Positions 24,516 through 33,277 of a stretch of 64,000 nucleotides of DNA are shown here, in pieces; positions within the stretch are counted from its first letter, which is position 1; each line of letters starts with the position of its first letter. The notes beneath the pieces are model-generated. The model was given only the letters and a program-made list of their open reading frames with translations, was not told the DNA's origin and made no database searches. Both the position numbers and the translations under genes were made by a program. The stretch is from Marivita sp046592965 (GTDB taxonomy: Bacteria; Pseudomonadota; Alphaproteobacteria; Rhodobacterales; Rhodobacteraceae): the NCBI RefSeq assembly GCF_046592965.1, contig NZ_JBISBV010000004.1, positions 124,001-188,000 on the forward strand, given 5' to 3'.

Positions 24516-27279
24516 TCCACTGCCCTCTTCGACCCCGGAGCGTGTCGCCCCCGACACGTTCGCCGACATCCTCGACGTTCCAAAACTGCGATCCGCGCTC
24601 TGGCAGAGCGTCGAGGAGGCGCAGGACGAACGCGCGATCCGCGCAGCGACCGTTGCGTGCCTCAACCCGGCGCAAGCCGACGGGCGGGCCGCGATTGCCG
24701 CGAGGCTGAGCGCCGCCCCACGCGATGCGGCGCCTGTGATCAAAGCCTACACTTGGCTCACCGATCAACTTGTCACCTTGGTCTGGGAGGTCGTCACCGG
24801 GCGCATGCACCGCAACCCCAACCCGACCGAGGGCGAACGCATGGCGATCCTCGCGGTCGGCGGCTACGGCCGAGGCGACATGGCCCCCTATTCCGATGTC
24901 GATCTGCTGTTCCTGACGCCCTACAAGATCACTGCCTGGGCCGAGAGCGTGATCGAATCGATGCTCTACATCCTGTGGGATCTCAAGCTCAAGGTCGGTC
25001 ATTCCTCGCGCACCATCCAGGATTGCCTGCGCCTTGGGGCCGAGGATTTCACCATCCGCACCACCATGCTCGAACAGCGCTTTCTGGTCGGCTATGAACC
25101 CTTGGCTCAAGACCTTGATGCGCGGCTCTGGAACACGCTGTTCAAAGGCACCGAGAGCGAATTCATCGAAGCCAAGCTGATCGAACGTGACGAGCGTCAC
25201 ATCAAACAGGGCCAGCGCTACATGGTCGAACCGAACGTGAAAGAGGGCAAGGGCGGGCTGCGCGACCTGCAATCGCTGTTCTGGATCGCCAAATACCTGC
25301 ACCGCACCGACGACATCGAGGAACTGGTGCGCATCGGTGTCTTCCACCCCGAGGAGTACCAGACCTTCGTGAAGGCGGCCAATTTCCTCTGGGCCGTGCG
25401 CTGCAACCTCCACCTGGCCGCCCGCCGCGCCACCGAACAGCTGACCTTCGACATGCAGGTCGAGGTGGCGGACCGCATGGGCTATGCCGACACCGGCGGG
25501 CGGCGCGCCGTGGAATGGTTCATGCAGGATTACTTCCGTCACGCCACCGCCGTTGGCGACCTGACCCGCATTTTCCTCACCTCCCTCGAGGCTGCGGAGC
25601 AAAAGCAGCCACCGCTGCTCATGCGTCTGTTCAAACGCGCGCCAAGAACCAGACCCGATTACGACGTGATCAACAACCGCCTCTATATCAAGGACGAAAG
25701 CGCCTTTCTCGCAGACAAGATGAACCTGCTGCGGATCTTCGAGGAAGCCCTGCGCACCGGGCTTCTGATCCACTCTGACGCGATGCGCCTGATCAGCGCG
25801 AACCTGCACCTGATCGACGCCGACATGCGCGACACCAAGGAAGCCAAGCGCATCTTCCTTGACCTTCTGCTCAAACACGGAAACCCCGAACGCGCCCTGC
25901 GGCGGATGAACGAATTGGGCGTTCTGGCCGCCTTCATTCCCGAATTCGAACCCATCGTCGCGATGATGCAATTCAACATGTATCACCATTACACGGTCGA
26001 CGAACACACCATCCAGTGCATCTGGCATCTGTCGGAAATCGAACATGGCAATCTCACCGAGGAATTGCCGGTCGCAAGCACCATCCTGAAAGAGGGCATC
26101 AATCGCAAAATCCTCTACGTCGCCCTGCTGCTGCACGATATCGGCAAGGGGCGCGATGAGGATCACTCCGTTCTGGGCGCCAAGATCGCCCGCAAGGTGG
26201 CGCCGCGGCTCGGGCTGAACAAGCAAGAAGTCGCCACCGTCGAATGGCTGGTGCGCTATCACCTCCTGATGTCCGACATGGCGCAGAAACGCGACATCGC
26301 CGATCCGCGAACCGTGCGCGACTTCGCCAAGGCCGTCCAGACCAAGGAACGGCTCGATCTGCTCTGCGTGCTGACCGTGTGCGACATTCGCGGCGTTGGC
26401 CCGGGCACTTGGAACAACTGGAAGGCCACCCTGATCCGCGCCCTCTATCGCCAGACCCGGAGCGCATTGGAAGACGGGATGGAGGCGTTGAATCGCGAAA
26501 ATCGCGGTGCAGAGGCCAAAAAAGCGCTGCGCGAAGCCCTGTCGCACTGGGACGCCAAGGCGCTGCGCACAGAAACGTCGCGCCATTACCCCCCTTATTG
26601 GCAAGGTTTGCACGTCACCGCGCATGTCATCTTTGCCGAACTGTTGCGCGACATCGACGACAATGAAATCAAGGTCGATATCCATCTTGACGAAGATCGC
26701 GACGCAACCCGCGTGTGTTTCGCGCTGACCGATCATCCCGGCATCTTTTCGCGGCTTGCCGGTGCGCTGGCGTCTGTGGGGGCCAATGTCGTCGATGCCC
26801 GCACCTTCACCTCCAAGGACGGCTATGCCACCGCCGTGTTCTGGATTCAGGACGGCGACGATTCCCCGTATGACAATGCTCGCATCCCGCGCCTGCGCGA
26901 CATGATCTCCAAGACCCTGCGCGGTCAGGTCGTGGCTGGCGACGCGATCAAACCGCGCGACAAGATCAAGAAACGCGAACGCGCCTTTCGCGTGCCCACC
27001 TCGATCACGTTCGACAACGAAGGATCCGAGATCTACACCATCATCGAGGTCGACACCCGCGACCGGCCCGGACTTCTGTACGATCTCACCCGCACGATGG
27101 CCAACGCCAACGTCTATATCGCCTCCGCCGTCATCGCGACCTATGGCGAACAGGTGGTCGATACCTTCTATGTGAAGGACATGTTCGGGCTGAAATTCTA
27201 TTCCGAGGCCAAGCAAAAATCACTCGATTCCAAACTGCGAGAGGCCATTGCCGAAGGCGCGCGGCGCGCCAAGGAATAG
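24475..27279 (+). CDS. glnD: [Protein-PII] uridylyltransferase / uridylyl-removing enzyme
   Basis: A roughly 934-residue bifunctional nitrogen sensor. It uridylylates PII (GlnB/GlnK) when glutamine is low and removes UMP when it is high. The nucleotidyltransferase site is GGYGRGDMAPYSDVDLLFL (~128-146). The HD hydrolase site is LLLHDIGKGRDEDHSV (~552-567). Two C-terminal glutamine-sensing ACT domains begin near 750 (HPGIFSRLAGALASVGANVVDARTF) and 855 (DRPGLLYDLTRTMANANVYIASAVI). No ATG is available near the N-terminus; TTG 24475 has AGGTGA upstream and gives the usual family length, but the exact start is uncertain. Confidence 0.95.
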   Translation: MTQPHPASAAQASDPLPSSTPERVAPDTFADILDVPKLRSALWQSVEEAQDERAIRAATVACLNPAQADGRAAIAARLSAAPRDAAPVIKAYTWLTDQLVTLVWEVVTGRMHRNPNPTEGERMAILAVGGYGRGDMAPYSDVDLLFLTPYKITAWAESVIESMLYILWDLKLKVGHSSRTIQDCLRLGAEDFTIRTTMLEQRFLVGYEPLAQDLDARLWNTLFKGTESEFIEAKLIERDERHIKQGQRYMVEPNVKEGKGGLRDLQSLFWIAKYLHRTDDIEELVRIGVFHPEEYQTFVKAANFLWAVRCNLHLAARRATEQLTFDMQVEVADRMGYADTGGRRAVEWFMQDYFRHATAVGDLTRIFLTSLEAAEQKQPPLLMRLFKRAPRTRPDYDVINNRLYIKDESAFLADKMNLLRIFEEALRTGLLIHSDAMRLISANLHLIDADMRDTKEAKRIFLDLLLKHGNPERALRRMNELGVLAAFIPEFEPIVAMMQFNMYHHYTVDEHTIQCIWHLSEIEHGNLTEELPVASTILKEGINRKILYVALLLHDIGKGRDEDHSVLGAKIARKVAPRLGLNKQEVATVEWLVRYHLLMSDMAQKRDIADPRTVRDFAKAVQTKERLDLLCVLTVCDIRGVGPGTWNNWKATLIRALYRQTRSALEDGMEALNRENRGAEAKKALREALSHWDAKALRTETSRHYPPYWQGLHVTAHVIFAELLRDIDDNEIKVDIHLDEDRDATRVCFALTDHPGIFSRLAGALASVGANVVDARTFTSKDGYATAVFWIQDGDDSPYDNARIPRLRDMISKTLRGQVVAGDAIKPRDKIKKRERAFRVPTSITFDNEGSEIYTIIEVDTRDRPGLLYDLTRTMANANVYIASAVIATYGEQVVDTFYVKDMFGLKFYSEAKQKSLDSKLREAIAEGARRAKE

Positions 27280-27344
27280 CGCGCACCATCCCGCCCGTGC
27301 CCACAAAGCTCGGGAATTATGAACATCACATCGCCCTGTCATCC

Positions 27345-27665
27345 TCATCTTCCGAGTCCCTCCGTCCTGAAAAATCCCGTCTCCTGCCTGTCACTCTCCC
27401 CCATCTCCTTCACCGCCGACCGCAGCCGGTCTTCATCCCGCGCCTGAAGCTGTCGATGGATGTCGCGGTACTGCCGGTCCGCCCGCGTGGCCTCGAACAG
27501 CGCACGCGCTTCGGTGATCGGAACGATTCCCGCCACGGGTCGTCCCCGTCGCAGCACCGCATAGCGCACCTCGTGAAAATTCACCTGATCGAAGACATGC
27601 CTCAGATTGGCGCGCAGCCAGTCGGTGCTGATATCCTCCAACGGGGACAGATTGTACCTGTACAT
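27345..27665 (-). CDS. Orphan Phd/YefM-type antitoxin-like protein
   Basis: A 106-residue protein. Its first ~55 residues (ISTDWLRANLRHVFDQVNF, then YAVLRRGRPVAGIVPITEA) have the pattern of Phd/YefM antitoxins, a dimeric DNA-binding fold that represses its own operon. The C-terminal half is charged and helical (DRQYRDIHRQLQARDEDRLRS), as expected for a toxin-binding tail. ATG 27665 has a near-perfect AGGAGGAG ribosome site, so the longer upstream frame to 27944 is not used. No toxin gene fits on either side: 65 bp remain to glnD, and murJ runs the other way. An array of GTAC-centred sites lies upstream and one TGTACA overlaps the start codon. Confidence 0.7.
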   Translation of the reverse strand: MYRYNLSPLEDISTDWLRANLRHVFDQVNFHEVRYAVLRRGRPVAGIVPITEARALFEATRADRQYRDIHRQLQARDEDRLRSAVKEMGESDRQETGFFRTEGLGR

Positions 27666-27896
27666 CGCACTCCTCCTGGCAGCGAGTGACACCACCTTGC
27701 CGGCGAAATGTTGACAAATCGTAAGCGCGGCGCGCGGTTTTTGCGCAACATCGCTCTTGTACGGTTGGACCGTACGGCTCACCCCGGCGCATCGTACGGT
27801 TGCCCGGATCGCTCCGCGCCGATCCTGAAAATCGGCGCAAAATCCGCCAGAACCGCGCCGGAACCGTACGGCCCGTACGCTCCATTCGTACAACCG
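27653..27896. promoter_or_regulatory. Cluster of eight GTAC-core sites upstream of the antitoxin-like gene
   Basis: GTAC occurs at 27654, 27660, 27759, 27772, 27794, 27866, 27875 and 27888. Most sit inside CGTACGG- or TACGGTTG-type sequences; 27659-27664 is a perfect TGTACA over the start codon. Two pairs share a 13-bp spacing (27759/27772 and 27875/27888), and the outer sites face each other (TACGGTTG rightward, CGTACAACCG leftward). YefM antitoxins are known to bind palindromes with a TGTACA core, so this is a candidate autoregulatory operator. It also covers the murJ promoter region. Confidence 0.55.
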
Positions 27897-27952
27897 CCCC
27901 TTTTCCACGCGCGATTTCTGCTCTACGCCCGTCAAAACTCGCAAGGAGCGCT

Positions 27953-29500
27953 ATGAAACCGATCCGCCTCATCTCCGGTGTCATGACCGTCGGTTTCTGG
28001 ACCCTCATGAGCCGCGTTCTGGGTGTCCTGCGCGAGGTCATGATCCTCGCCCTCATCGGCCCCGGCCCGGTGATGGATGCCTTCGTCGCCGCGTTCCGCC
28101 TGCCCAACATGTTCCGCCGCTTCTTCGCCGAAGGCGCGTTCAACGCCTCTTTTGTTCCCATGTTTTCCAAGCGGTTAGAGGCGGATGACGCGCCCTTGAG
28201 CTTTGCCACCCAGGCGCTCAGCGGGCTGGCCTTCATCCTGCTGATCCTCAGCGCCCTGGCGATGGTCTTCATGCCGGTGCTGGTCTGGGCCACGGCAGGC
28301 GGATTTGTCGGAGATGAACGCTTCGCCCTCACCGTTAACTATGGCCGCATCGTCTTCCCCTATATCCTGCTGATTTCGCTGACCGCTCTGTTCTCCGGTG
28401 TCCTCAATGCCACGGGCCGCTTTGCCGCCGCTGCCGCCGCGCCGGTGTTTCTCAATATTTTCGTTTGCGTTTCAATGGCTTGCGCTTATTTCATCGGGGG
28501 CAAGGTGGTTCTCTGGCTGGTTTGGACAATCCCGCTCGCAGGTGTCGCCCAACTCGCCCTTGTCTGGTGGGCCACCGACCGCGCCGGGTTGCGCCTCAGG
28601 CCGTCGCGCCCGCGTTGGACCCCGGCGATGAAGCGGCTGGTCATCGTCGCCATACCCGCCGCGCTCGCTGGCGGGGTGATGCAGATAAATCTTCTTGTCG
28701 GTCAACAGGTTGCGTCCCATTTTGACAAGGCCGTCGGCTGGCTTTACGCCGCAGACCGGCTCTACCAGCTGCCCCTCGGCGTGGTCGGCATCGCCGTCGG
28801 CATCGTTCTTCTCCCCGACCTTTCCCGCAGGCTCAGCGCACAAGACGACACCGGCGCCAAACACGCCTTTTCGCGCGCCGGAGAACTGTCCCTCGCGTTA
28901 ACCATTCCCGCCGCCGTCGCGCTGGTCATTATCCCGCTGCCCATCGTCAGTGTCCTGTTCGAACGCGGGGCTACCGGAACCGACGACAGCGCGGCCATTG
29001 CGATGGCGGTCGCAGTCTATGGACTGGGCCTTCCGGCCTTCGTTCTGCAAAAGGTTCTGCAACCACTTTTCTTCGCCCGCGAAGACACCAAATCGCCTTT
29101 CAAATATGCCGTTTGGGCAATGATCGTGAACGCGGCAATCGCCATTGGGCTTGCCCCCTATATCGGCTGGATCGCACCCGCCTTTGCCACCACGTTGGCG
29201 GGTTGGGTGATGGTCTGGCTGCTCGCCCGAGGGGGGCGAAAACTGGGCGATGTGGCGCGTTTCGATGCCCGCTTTCGCCGTCGCGTCTGGCGGATTTGCC
29301 TCGCCTCGATCATCATGGGCGCGGTGCTTTGGGCGGGCACGGTTCTGATCGGCCCGTTTCTCGAGATTGCCGGCATTCGCTTCATCGCCCTGGCCGCACT
29401 GATCGCGCTCGGAATCGTCAGTTACGCCATCGCCGGACAAATGCTCGGCGCCTTCGCGCTGAGCGATTTCGCCCGCGCCTTCCGACGGGGACAGCCCTAG
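27953..29500 (+). CDS. murJ: Lipid II flippase MurJ
   Basis: A 515-residue MOP-superfamily membrane protein with about 14 helices that flips lipid II to the periplasm for peptidoglycan synthesis. Family marks are GFWTLMSRVLGVLREVMIL, the loop RLPNMFRRFFAEGAFNASFVPMF (~45-67), and VLFERGATGTDDSAA. ATG 27953 follows AAGGAG. The stop codon TAG at 29498-29500 shares the sequence CTAG with the stop of the convergent rhomboid gene. Confidence 0.96.
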   Translation: MKPIRLISGVMTVGFWTLMSRVLGVLREVMILALIGPGPVMDAFVAAFRLPNMFRRFFAEGAFNASFVPMFSKRLEADDAPLSFATQALSGLAFILLILSALAMVFMPVLVWATAGGFVGDERFALTVNYGRIVFPYILLISLTALFSGVLNATGRFAAAAAAPVFLNIFVCVSMACAYFIGGKVVLWLVWTIPLAGVAQLALVWWATDRAGLRLRPSRPRWTPAMKRLVIVAIPAALAGGVMQINLLVGQQVASHFDKAVGWLYAADRLYQLPLGVVGIAVGIVLLPDLSRRLSAQDDTGAKHAFSRAGELSLALTIPAAVALVIIPLPIVSVLFERGATGTDDSAAIAMAVAVYGLGLPAFVLQKVLQPLFFAREDTKSPFKYAVWAMIVNAAIAIGLAPYIGWIAPAFATTLAGWVMVWLLARGGRKLGDVARFDARFRRRVWRICLASIIMGAVLWAGTVLIGPFLEIAGIRFIALAALIALGIVSYAIAGQMLGAFALSDFARAFRRGQP

Positions 29501-30186
29501 TTGCGCTGACGCAAGCGGTTGACCAATTTGCTCCAGCCGCCCGGCACGAGAACGGTCGACAAGGCAAAGCCGATCGCAAAGCCCGACAGGTCGGCAACCC
29601 ATTCGGGATTGGATCCGAACAGCAAGCCGAAAACCAACTGGATGAAGAGCAAGAACCCGATCAGGGTGAATGCCCGGATCTGGTTTTCTCCGGTCTGTCC
29701 GAGGCGCAGCCACAGGATGTAGGTGAACCCGCCGATCAATCCGTAAACCGCTGGAAATGCCCCAATAAGCGGTGCCGCACTGCCGATCACCAAAGCATAA
29801 ACCAACGCGCCTCCGGCGGCAGAGCCAAAGAAGATGGCGATCACCGCGACACTGCCCATCGCCTCACCCACCATCTTGCCAAGCGCCAATAGCATGACCC
29901 CGGCAAACAGTGCGTGGGTAAAGCTCGCATGAACGAACGGATAGGTGAGAAACCGCGCCACATGCTCGAGCGGCCAACGCCCCGTTTCGCGCATCCATGT
30001 GAAGATCTCGGCCGAAAAGGCAAAGCGCTCCAGCACGCCCAATCTCCAGCCGACAGCGGCTGGACCGCCGATGATCCCACGCGCACCCAGCGTGAACGCC
30101 ACTTCGAGCCCGACCACGATCAGGAACAACGCAATCACCACCGGAGGCAGCGGGTTCAAAGGAGGTTCGTTATGCGAATGTGTCAC
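29497..30186 (-). CDS. Rhomboid-fold membrane protein lacking catalytic residues
   Basis: A roughly 229-residue, six-helix protein aligning with the rhomboid family through PFVHASFTHALFAGVMLLAL, then GSAAGGALVYAL, and SGFAIGFAL. The active-site positions are changed: the GxSG serine motif reads IGAFPAVYG (Phe144 at the serine position), the helix-6 histidine motif reads VADLSGF (Asp199 for His), and the oxyanion Asn of helix 2 is Ala95. The DNA supports this directly (GGG GCA TTT CCA). It should therefore be proteolytically dead, like iRhom-type pseudoproteases. There is no ATG near the start; GTG 30186 (MTHSHNEPP) is the best candidate. It is divergent from trpS. Confidence 0.82.
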   Translation of the reverse strand: MTHSHNEPPLNPLPPVVIALFLIVVGLEVAFTLGARGIIGGPAAVGWRLGVLERFAFSAEIFTWMRETGRWPLEHVARFLTYPFVHASFTHALFAGVMLLALGKMVGEAMGSVAVIAIFFGSAAGGALVYALVIGSAAPLIGAFPAVYGLIGGFTYILWLRLGQTGENQIRAFTLIGFLLFIQLVFGLLFGSNPEWVADLSGFAIGFALSTVLVPGGWSKLVNRLRQRN

Positions 30187-30266
30187 TGAGCTTCGGCCCT
30201 TGCTTGACGGCAATAGGTGCCATGGGTAAGCCACCCGCAACGCATTTGCCAGATGGAGTTTTCGCC

Positions 30267-31298
30267 ATGTCCGAGGGGGTCCAAAGCTCTCCCGCTTTCA
30301 CACCCCGGGTATTCTCGGGGATTCAGCCCTCCGGGGGGCTGACGCTGGGAAATTACCTCGGCGCGATGAAGCGGTTCGCCGAGATGCAGAACCACGGCTT
30401 TGAAACTCTTTATTGCATGGTCGACATGCACGCGATCACGGTCTGGCAAGACCCCGACGCCCTGCGCCGCCAGACGCGCGAACTTGCGGCGGGCTACCTC
30501 GCCAGCGGCATTGACCCGAGCCGGTCCATCCTGTTCAAGCAAAGCCAGGTTGCCGAGCATGCGCAGCTTGCCTGGGTGTTCAATTGCGTCGCCCGCATGG
30601 GCTGGATGAAGCGCATGACGCAGTGGAAGGACAAGGCGGGGAAAAACCAGGAAAACGCCTCGCTCGGGCTGTTTGCCTATCCCGCGCTGATGGCGGCGGA
30701 TATCCTTGTCTATCACGCGACGCATGTGCCGGTGGGCGAAGACCAGAAACAGCACCTTGAGCTGACCCGCGACATCGCCACCAAGTTCAATCACGACTTC
30801 GGGCAGGAGTTTTTTCCGATCACCGAACCCGTCATCGAAGGCGCGGCAACGCGGGTGATGTCGTTGCGCGACGGATCAAAGAAGATGTCGAAATCCGACC
30901 CGTCCGACGCCAGCCGGATCAACATGACCGACAATGCCGATGCCATCGCGCAAAAGATCCGCAAGGCGAAAACCGACCCCGATGCGCTGCCATCCGAAGC
31001 CAAGGGTCTGGACGACCGCCCCGAAGCGCGCAACCTCGTGAACATCTACGCCGCGCTGTCAGGGCAGTCGGTTGACGACGTTCTGCGCGAAGTCGGCGGC
31101 AAGCCGTTCTCGGAATTCAAGCCGATGCTCTCTGATCTCGCGGTCGACAAATTGTCGCCGATTTCCTCGGAAATGGCGCGCCTGATGCGACAACCCGACG
31201 AGATTGATGCGATCCTCTCTGACGGTGCCGAACGAGCGCGCCTGATCGCCGCACCGATCCTCAAGCGCACCTATGAAATCGTCGGCATGACTGGCTGA
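30267..31298 (+). CDS. trpS: Tryptophan--tRNA ligase
   Basis: A 343-residue class I synthetase that charges tRNA-Trp. It opens with RVFSGIQPSGGLTLGNYLGAM (the HIGH equivalent is TLGN), has MADILVYHATHVPVGEDQKQHLELTRDIA, and the KMSKS loop is KKMSKSDPSD. ATG 30267 with GGAG upstream gives the normal family length; the frame extends further upstream without a plausible start. It is followed by ilvE in the same direction after 81 bp. Confidence 0.97.
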   Translation: MSEGVQSSPAFTPRVFSGIQPSGGLTLGNYLGAMKRFAEMQNHGFETLYCMVDMHAITVWQDPDALRRQTRELAAGYLASGIDPSRSILFKQSQVAEHAQLAWVFNCVARMGWMKRMTQWKDKAGKNQENASLGLFAYPALMAADILVYHATHVPVGEDQKQHLELTRDIATKFNHDFGQEFFPITEPVIEGAATRVMSLRDGSKKMSKSDPSDASRINMTDNADAIAQKIRKAKTDPDALPSEAKGLDDRPEARNLVNIYAALSGQSVDDVLREVGGKPFSEFKPMLSDLAVDKLSPISSEMARLMRQPDEIDAILSDGAERARLIAAPILKRTYEIVGMTG

Positions 31299-31379
31299 AC
31301 GCCCCGTCGAGCGACGCCGGGTTCGACTGGACCTTTATGCGCCGCGCTTCTACGCTGAACCGGAAAACAGGAAGTCATC

Positions 31380-32240
31380 ATGGCAATCGGCAAGAACATT
31401 CGCACCTATTTCAACGGCGCATGGCACGACGGTGATGTCGCGATCATGAACGCCGCCGATCACGGCGCGTGGCTTGGAAGCGGCGTGTTCGACGGTGCGC
31501 GATACGTCAACGGCGTGGCGCCCGACCTGCTGGCCCATTGCCAACGGGTGAACCGCTCGGCCAAGGCGTTGATGGTAACGCCGACGGTCTCTGCCGAAGA
31601 CATGGTGCAGATCGTCTGGGACGGGCTTGCTGCGTTTTCCAAAGACTCTGCGGTCTATATCCGCCCGATGTACTGGGCGATCGACGGTGACCAGAGCGCC
31701 ATCGTGCCGCTGTCCACCAAGACCGGCTTTGCGATCTGCCTTGAGGAAATCCCTTTTGCCCCCGACACCGCTACCGTCACGCTCGGCAAAACCCGGTTCC
31801 GGCGGCCCGTGCTGGAAAGCTCTGTGGTCGATGCCAAGGCGGGCTGCCTTTACCCCAACAACGCACGGATGTTGGCCGAGGTGCGCGCGCGCGGGTTCGG
31901 CAATGCTCTGGTGACCGACGCGTTGGGCAATGTCGCCGAAAGCGCCACCGCCAACGTGTTCATGGTCAAGGACGGAGAGGTGTTCACACCGATCGCCAAC
32001 GGCACGTTTCTGGCCGGAATCACCCGCGCGCGGCATATGGCCAATCTGCGCGCTGATGGCGTGAGCGTGCATGAAACCGTTCTGGGCTTTGCCGATTTCG
32101 AGGACGCGGACGAGGTGTTCCTGTCAGGCAACATGAGCAAGGTCACCGCCGTCACCGGGATCGAGGACCAGTCGTATCAGGTAGGCCCGATGACACGTCG
32201 CGCACGCGAGCTCTACTGGGACTGGGCGCTGTCGGAATGA
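31380..32240 (+). CDS. ilvE: Branched-chain amino acid aminotransferase family (PLP fold type IV)
   Basis: A 286-residue PLP enzyme of the BCAT/D-amino-acid transaminase/ADC lyase class. The Schiff-base lysine is in SSVVDAKAGCLYPNNARM (~153-170); NVAESATANVFMVKDGEVFTP and FLAGITRAR follow the fold IV pattern. It resembles the short IlvE-like proteins that roseobacters carry in addition to a longer BCAT, so the substrate could be other than Leu, Ile or Val. The stop overlaps the ATG of the GNAT gene (ATGA), indicating one transcript. Confidence 0.85.
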   Translation: MAIGKNIRTYFNGAWHDGDVAIMNAADHGAWLGSGVFDGARYVNGVAPDLLAHCQRVNRSAKALMVTPTVSAEDMVQIVWDGLAAFSKDSAVYIRPMYWAIDGDQSAIVPLSTKTGFAICLEEIPFAPDTATVTLGKTRFRRPVLESSVVDAKAGCLYPNNARMLAEVRARGFGNALVTDALGNVAESATANVFMVKDGEVFTPIANGTFLAGITRARHMANLRADGVSVHETVLGFADFEDADEVFLSGNMSKVTAVTGIEDQSYQVGPMTRRARELYWDWALSE

Positions 32241-32701
32241 CGCCCACGCGGCTGACAACGGCAACCGATGAAACCCTGGCGGAGCTGTCCGATCTCTGCA
32301 TGCGATCCAAGGCATACTGGGGCTATGACGCCGCGTTCATGGCTGCCTGCCGGGACGTTTTGCGCTTGACGCAAAACGATCTGGCAACGCCGGTGGCCGT
32401 GACGCGTGAAGGCGCATCCTTCACCGGAGTTGCGCAACTCGACCTGTCACACCCAATCGCTGCGCTGACCAGACTTTTTGTCTGCCCCAATCGCATGGGA
32501 AAAGGCATTGGAACCGCGCTGATCCGCTGGGCCAAGGCAGAAGCGTTAAGCAACGGGTATCTGTCGTTTCAGATCGACTCCGATCCTCAGGCCGTGCCGT
32601 TCTACCTCGCGCATGGGGCAACGCAGGTGGGCGATGTCGCGTCCGACGCAATCCCCGGCCGCCGCCTGCCGTTGCTCGAAATTCCCACGACAGTCGCATG
32701 A
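32237..32701 (+). CDS. GNAT family N-acetyltransferase
   Basis: A 154-residue acyl-CoA-dependent acetyltransferase. The acetyl-CoA loop is FVCPNRMGKGIGTALIRWA (~74-92), preceded by the beta-strand AALTRLFV. DSDPQAVPFYLAHGATQVG is the usual beta-6/alpha-4 region. The substrate is unknown. It is translationally coupled to the aminotransferase upstream (4-bp overlap), which hints at amino acid or amine acetylation. Confidence 0.85.
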   Translation: MTPTRLTTATDETLAELSDLCMRSKAYWGYDAAFMAACRDVLRLTQNDLATPVAVTREGASFTGVAQLDLSHPIAALTRLFVCPNRMGKGIGTALIRWAKAEALSNGYLSFQIDSDPQAVPFYLAHGATQVGDVASDAIPGRRLPLLEIPTTVA

Positions 32702-32767
32702 CTTACGCCGCAAGTTCTATTGCACGGCCCCCCGTCCTGCGGCATGATCCGCACATGGAGACCACCA

Positions 32768-33223
32768 ATGCGTAAATTCCTTGTGGTGCTGGACGACAGC
32801 CGCGAATGCCTGAACGCCATGCGGTTTGCCGCCATGCGGGCCGCCAAGACCAAAGGCGGCGTCGCGATCCTGTCGATCATTTCGCCGGACGAGTTCAACC
32901 ACTGGATCGGCGTTGGCGAAGTGATGCGCGAAGAGGCGCGGGAGCGGATTCATGCGCATTTCGAAGTGTTCGCCAAATGGATGCGCGACAAGCAGGGCGT
33001 CGACCCCGAACTGGTGATCCGCGAAGGCGAAGCGGTGGCCGAGATCGTCGCACAGGTCAACGAAGACCCGGCGATCGGCGTTCTGGTTCTCGGGGCCAAT
33101 TCCGACAAGAAGGGCCCCGGCCCGCTGGTCACGCAACTGACCAAGAACGTCGGCAACATGCCCATTCCGATCACCATCGTACCGGGTGAGTTGTCCAAGG
33201 AACGGCTGGAAGCGATCACCTGA
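32768..33223 (+). CDS. Universal stress protein, UspA family
   Basis: A 151-residue single-domain UspA protein. It starts MRKFLVVLDDSRECLNAMRFAA and has GVLVLGANSDKKGPGPLVTQL, which resembles but does not strictly match the G-x2-G-x9-G(S/T) ATP loop; the nucleotide-binding state is therefore uncertain. GGAG precedes ATG 32768. It is separated from the GNAT gene by 66 bp and likely has its own regulation. Confidence 0.9.
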   Translation: MRKFLVVLDDSRECLNAMRFAAMRAAKTKGGVAILSIISPDEFNHWIGVGEVMREEARERIHAHFEVFAKWMRDKQGVDPELVIREGEAVAEIVAQVNEDPAIGVLVLGANSDKKGPGPLVTQLTKNVGNMPIPITIVPGELSKERLEAIT

Positions 33224-33258
33224 TTTGTCCGCCCAGATCGTCACGCGCCGGCAAGGAC

Positions 33259-33275
33259 TTTAGAACCGTTCTAAA
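33259..33275. promoter_or_regulatory. Irr-type iron control element (ICE) palindrome
   Basis: TTTAGAACCGTTCTAAA is a perfect 7-bp inverted repeat with a 3-bp centre, and it fits the TTAGAA-N3-TTCTAA pattern of Irr-binding ICE motifs in alphaproteobacteria. It lies immediately upstream of the candidate -35 box of nfuA, so Irr would be expected to repress nfuA when iron or haem is scarce. Confidence 0.65.
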
Positions 33276-33277
33276 CC

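Noticed and set aside
24346..27216. A 956-codon open frame on the minus strand opposite glnD
   Set aside because: glnD on the plus strand has all its domains. The antisense frame is an effect of high GC at third codon positions; its translation shows no recognisable domain and runs through both gene ends.
27666..27944. An N-terminal extension of the antitoxin-like protein by 93 residues
   Set aside because: ATG 27665 has an AGGAGGAG site and begins at the conserved domain. The upstream codons encode a basic, unstructured sequence made of the repeated GTAC sites.
27800..27952. An N-terminal extension of murJ by 51 residues
   Set aside because: ATG 27953 has an AAGGAG site and begins at the first MurJ helix. 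The extension is translated from the GTAC-rich control region.
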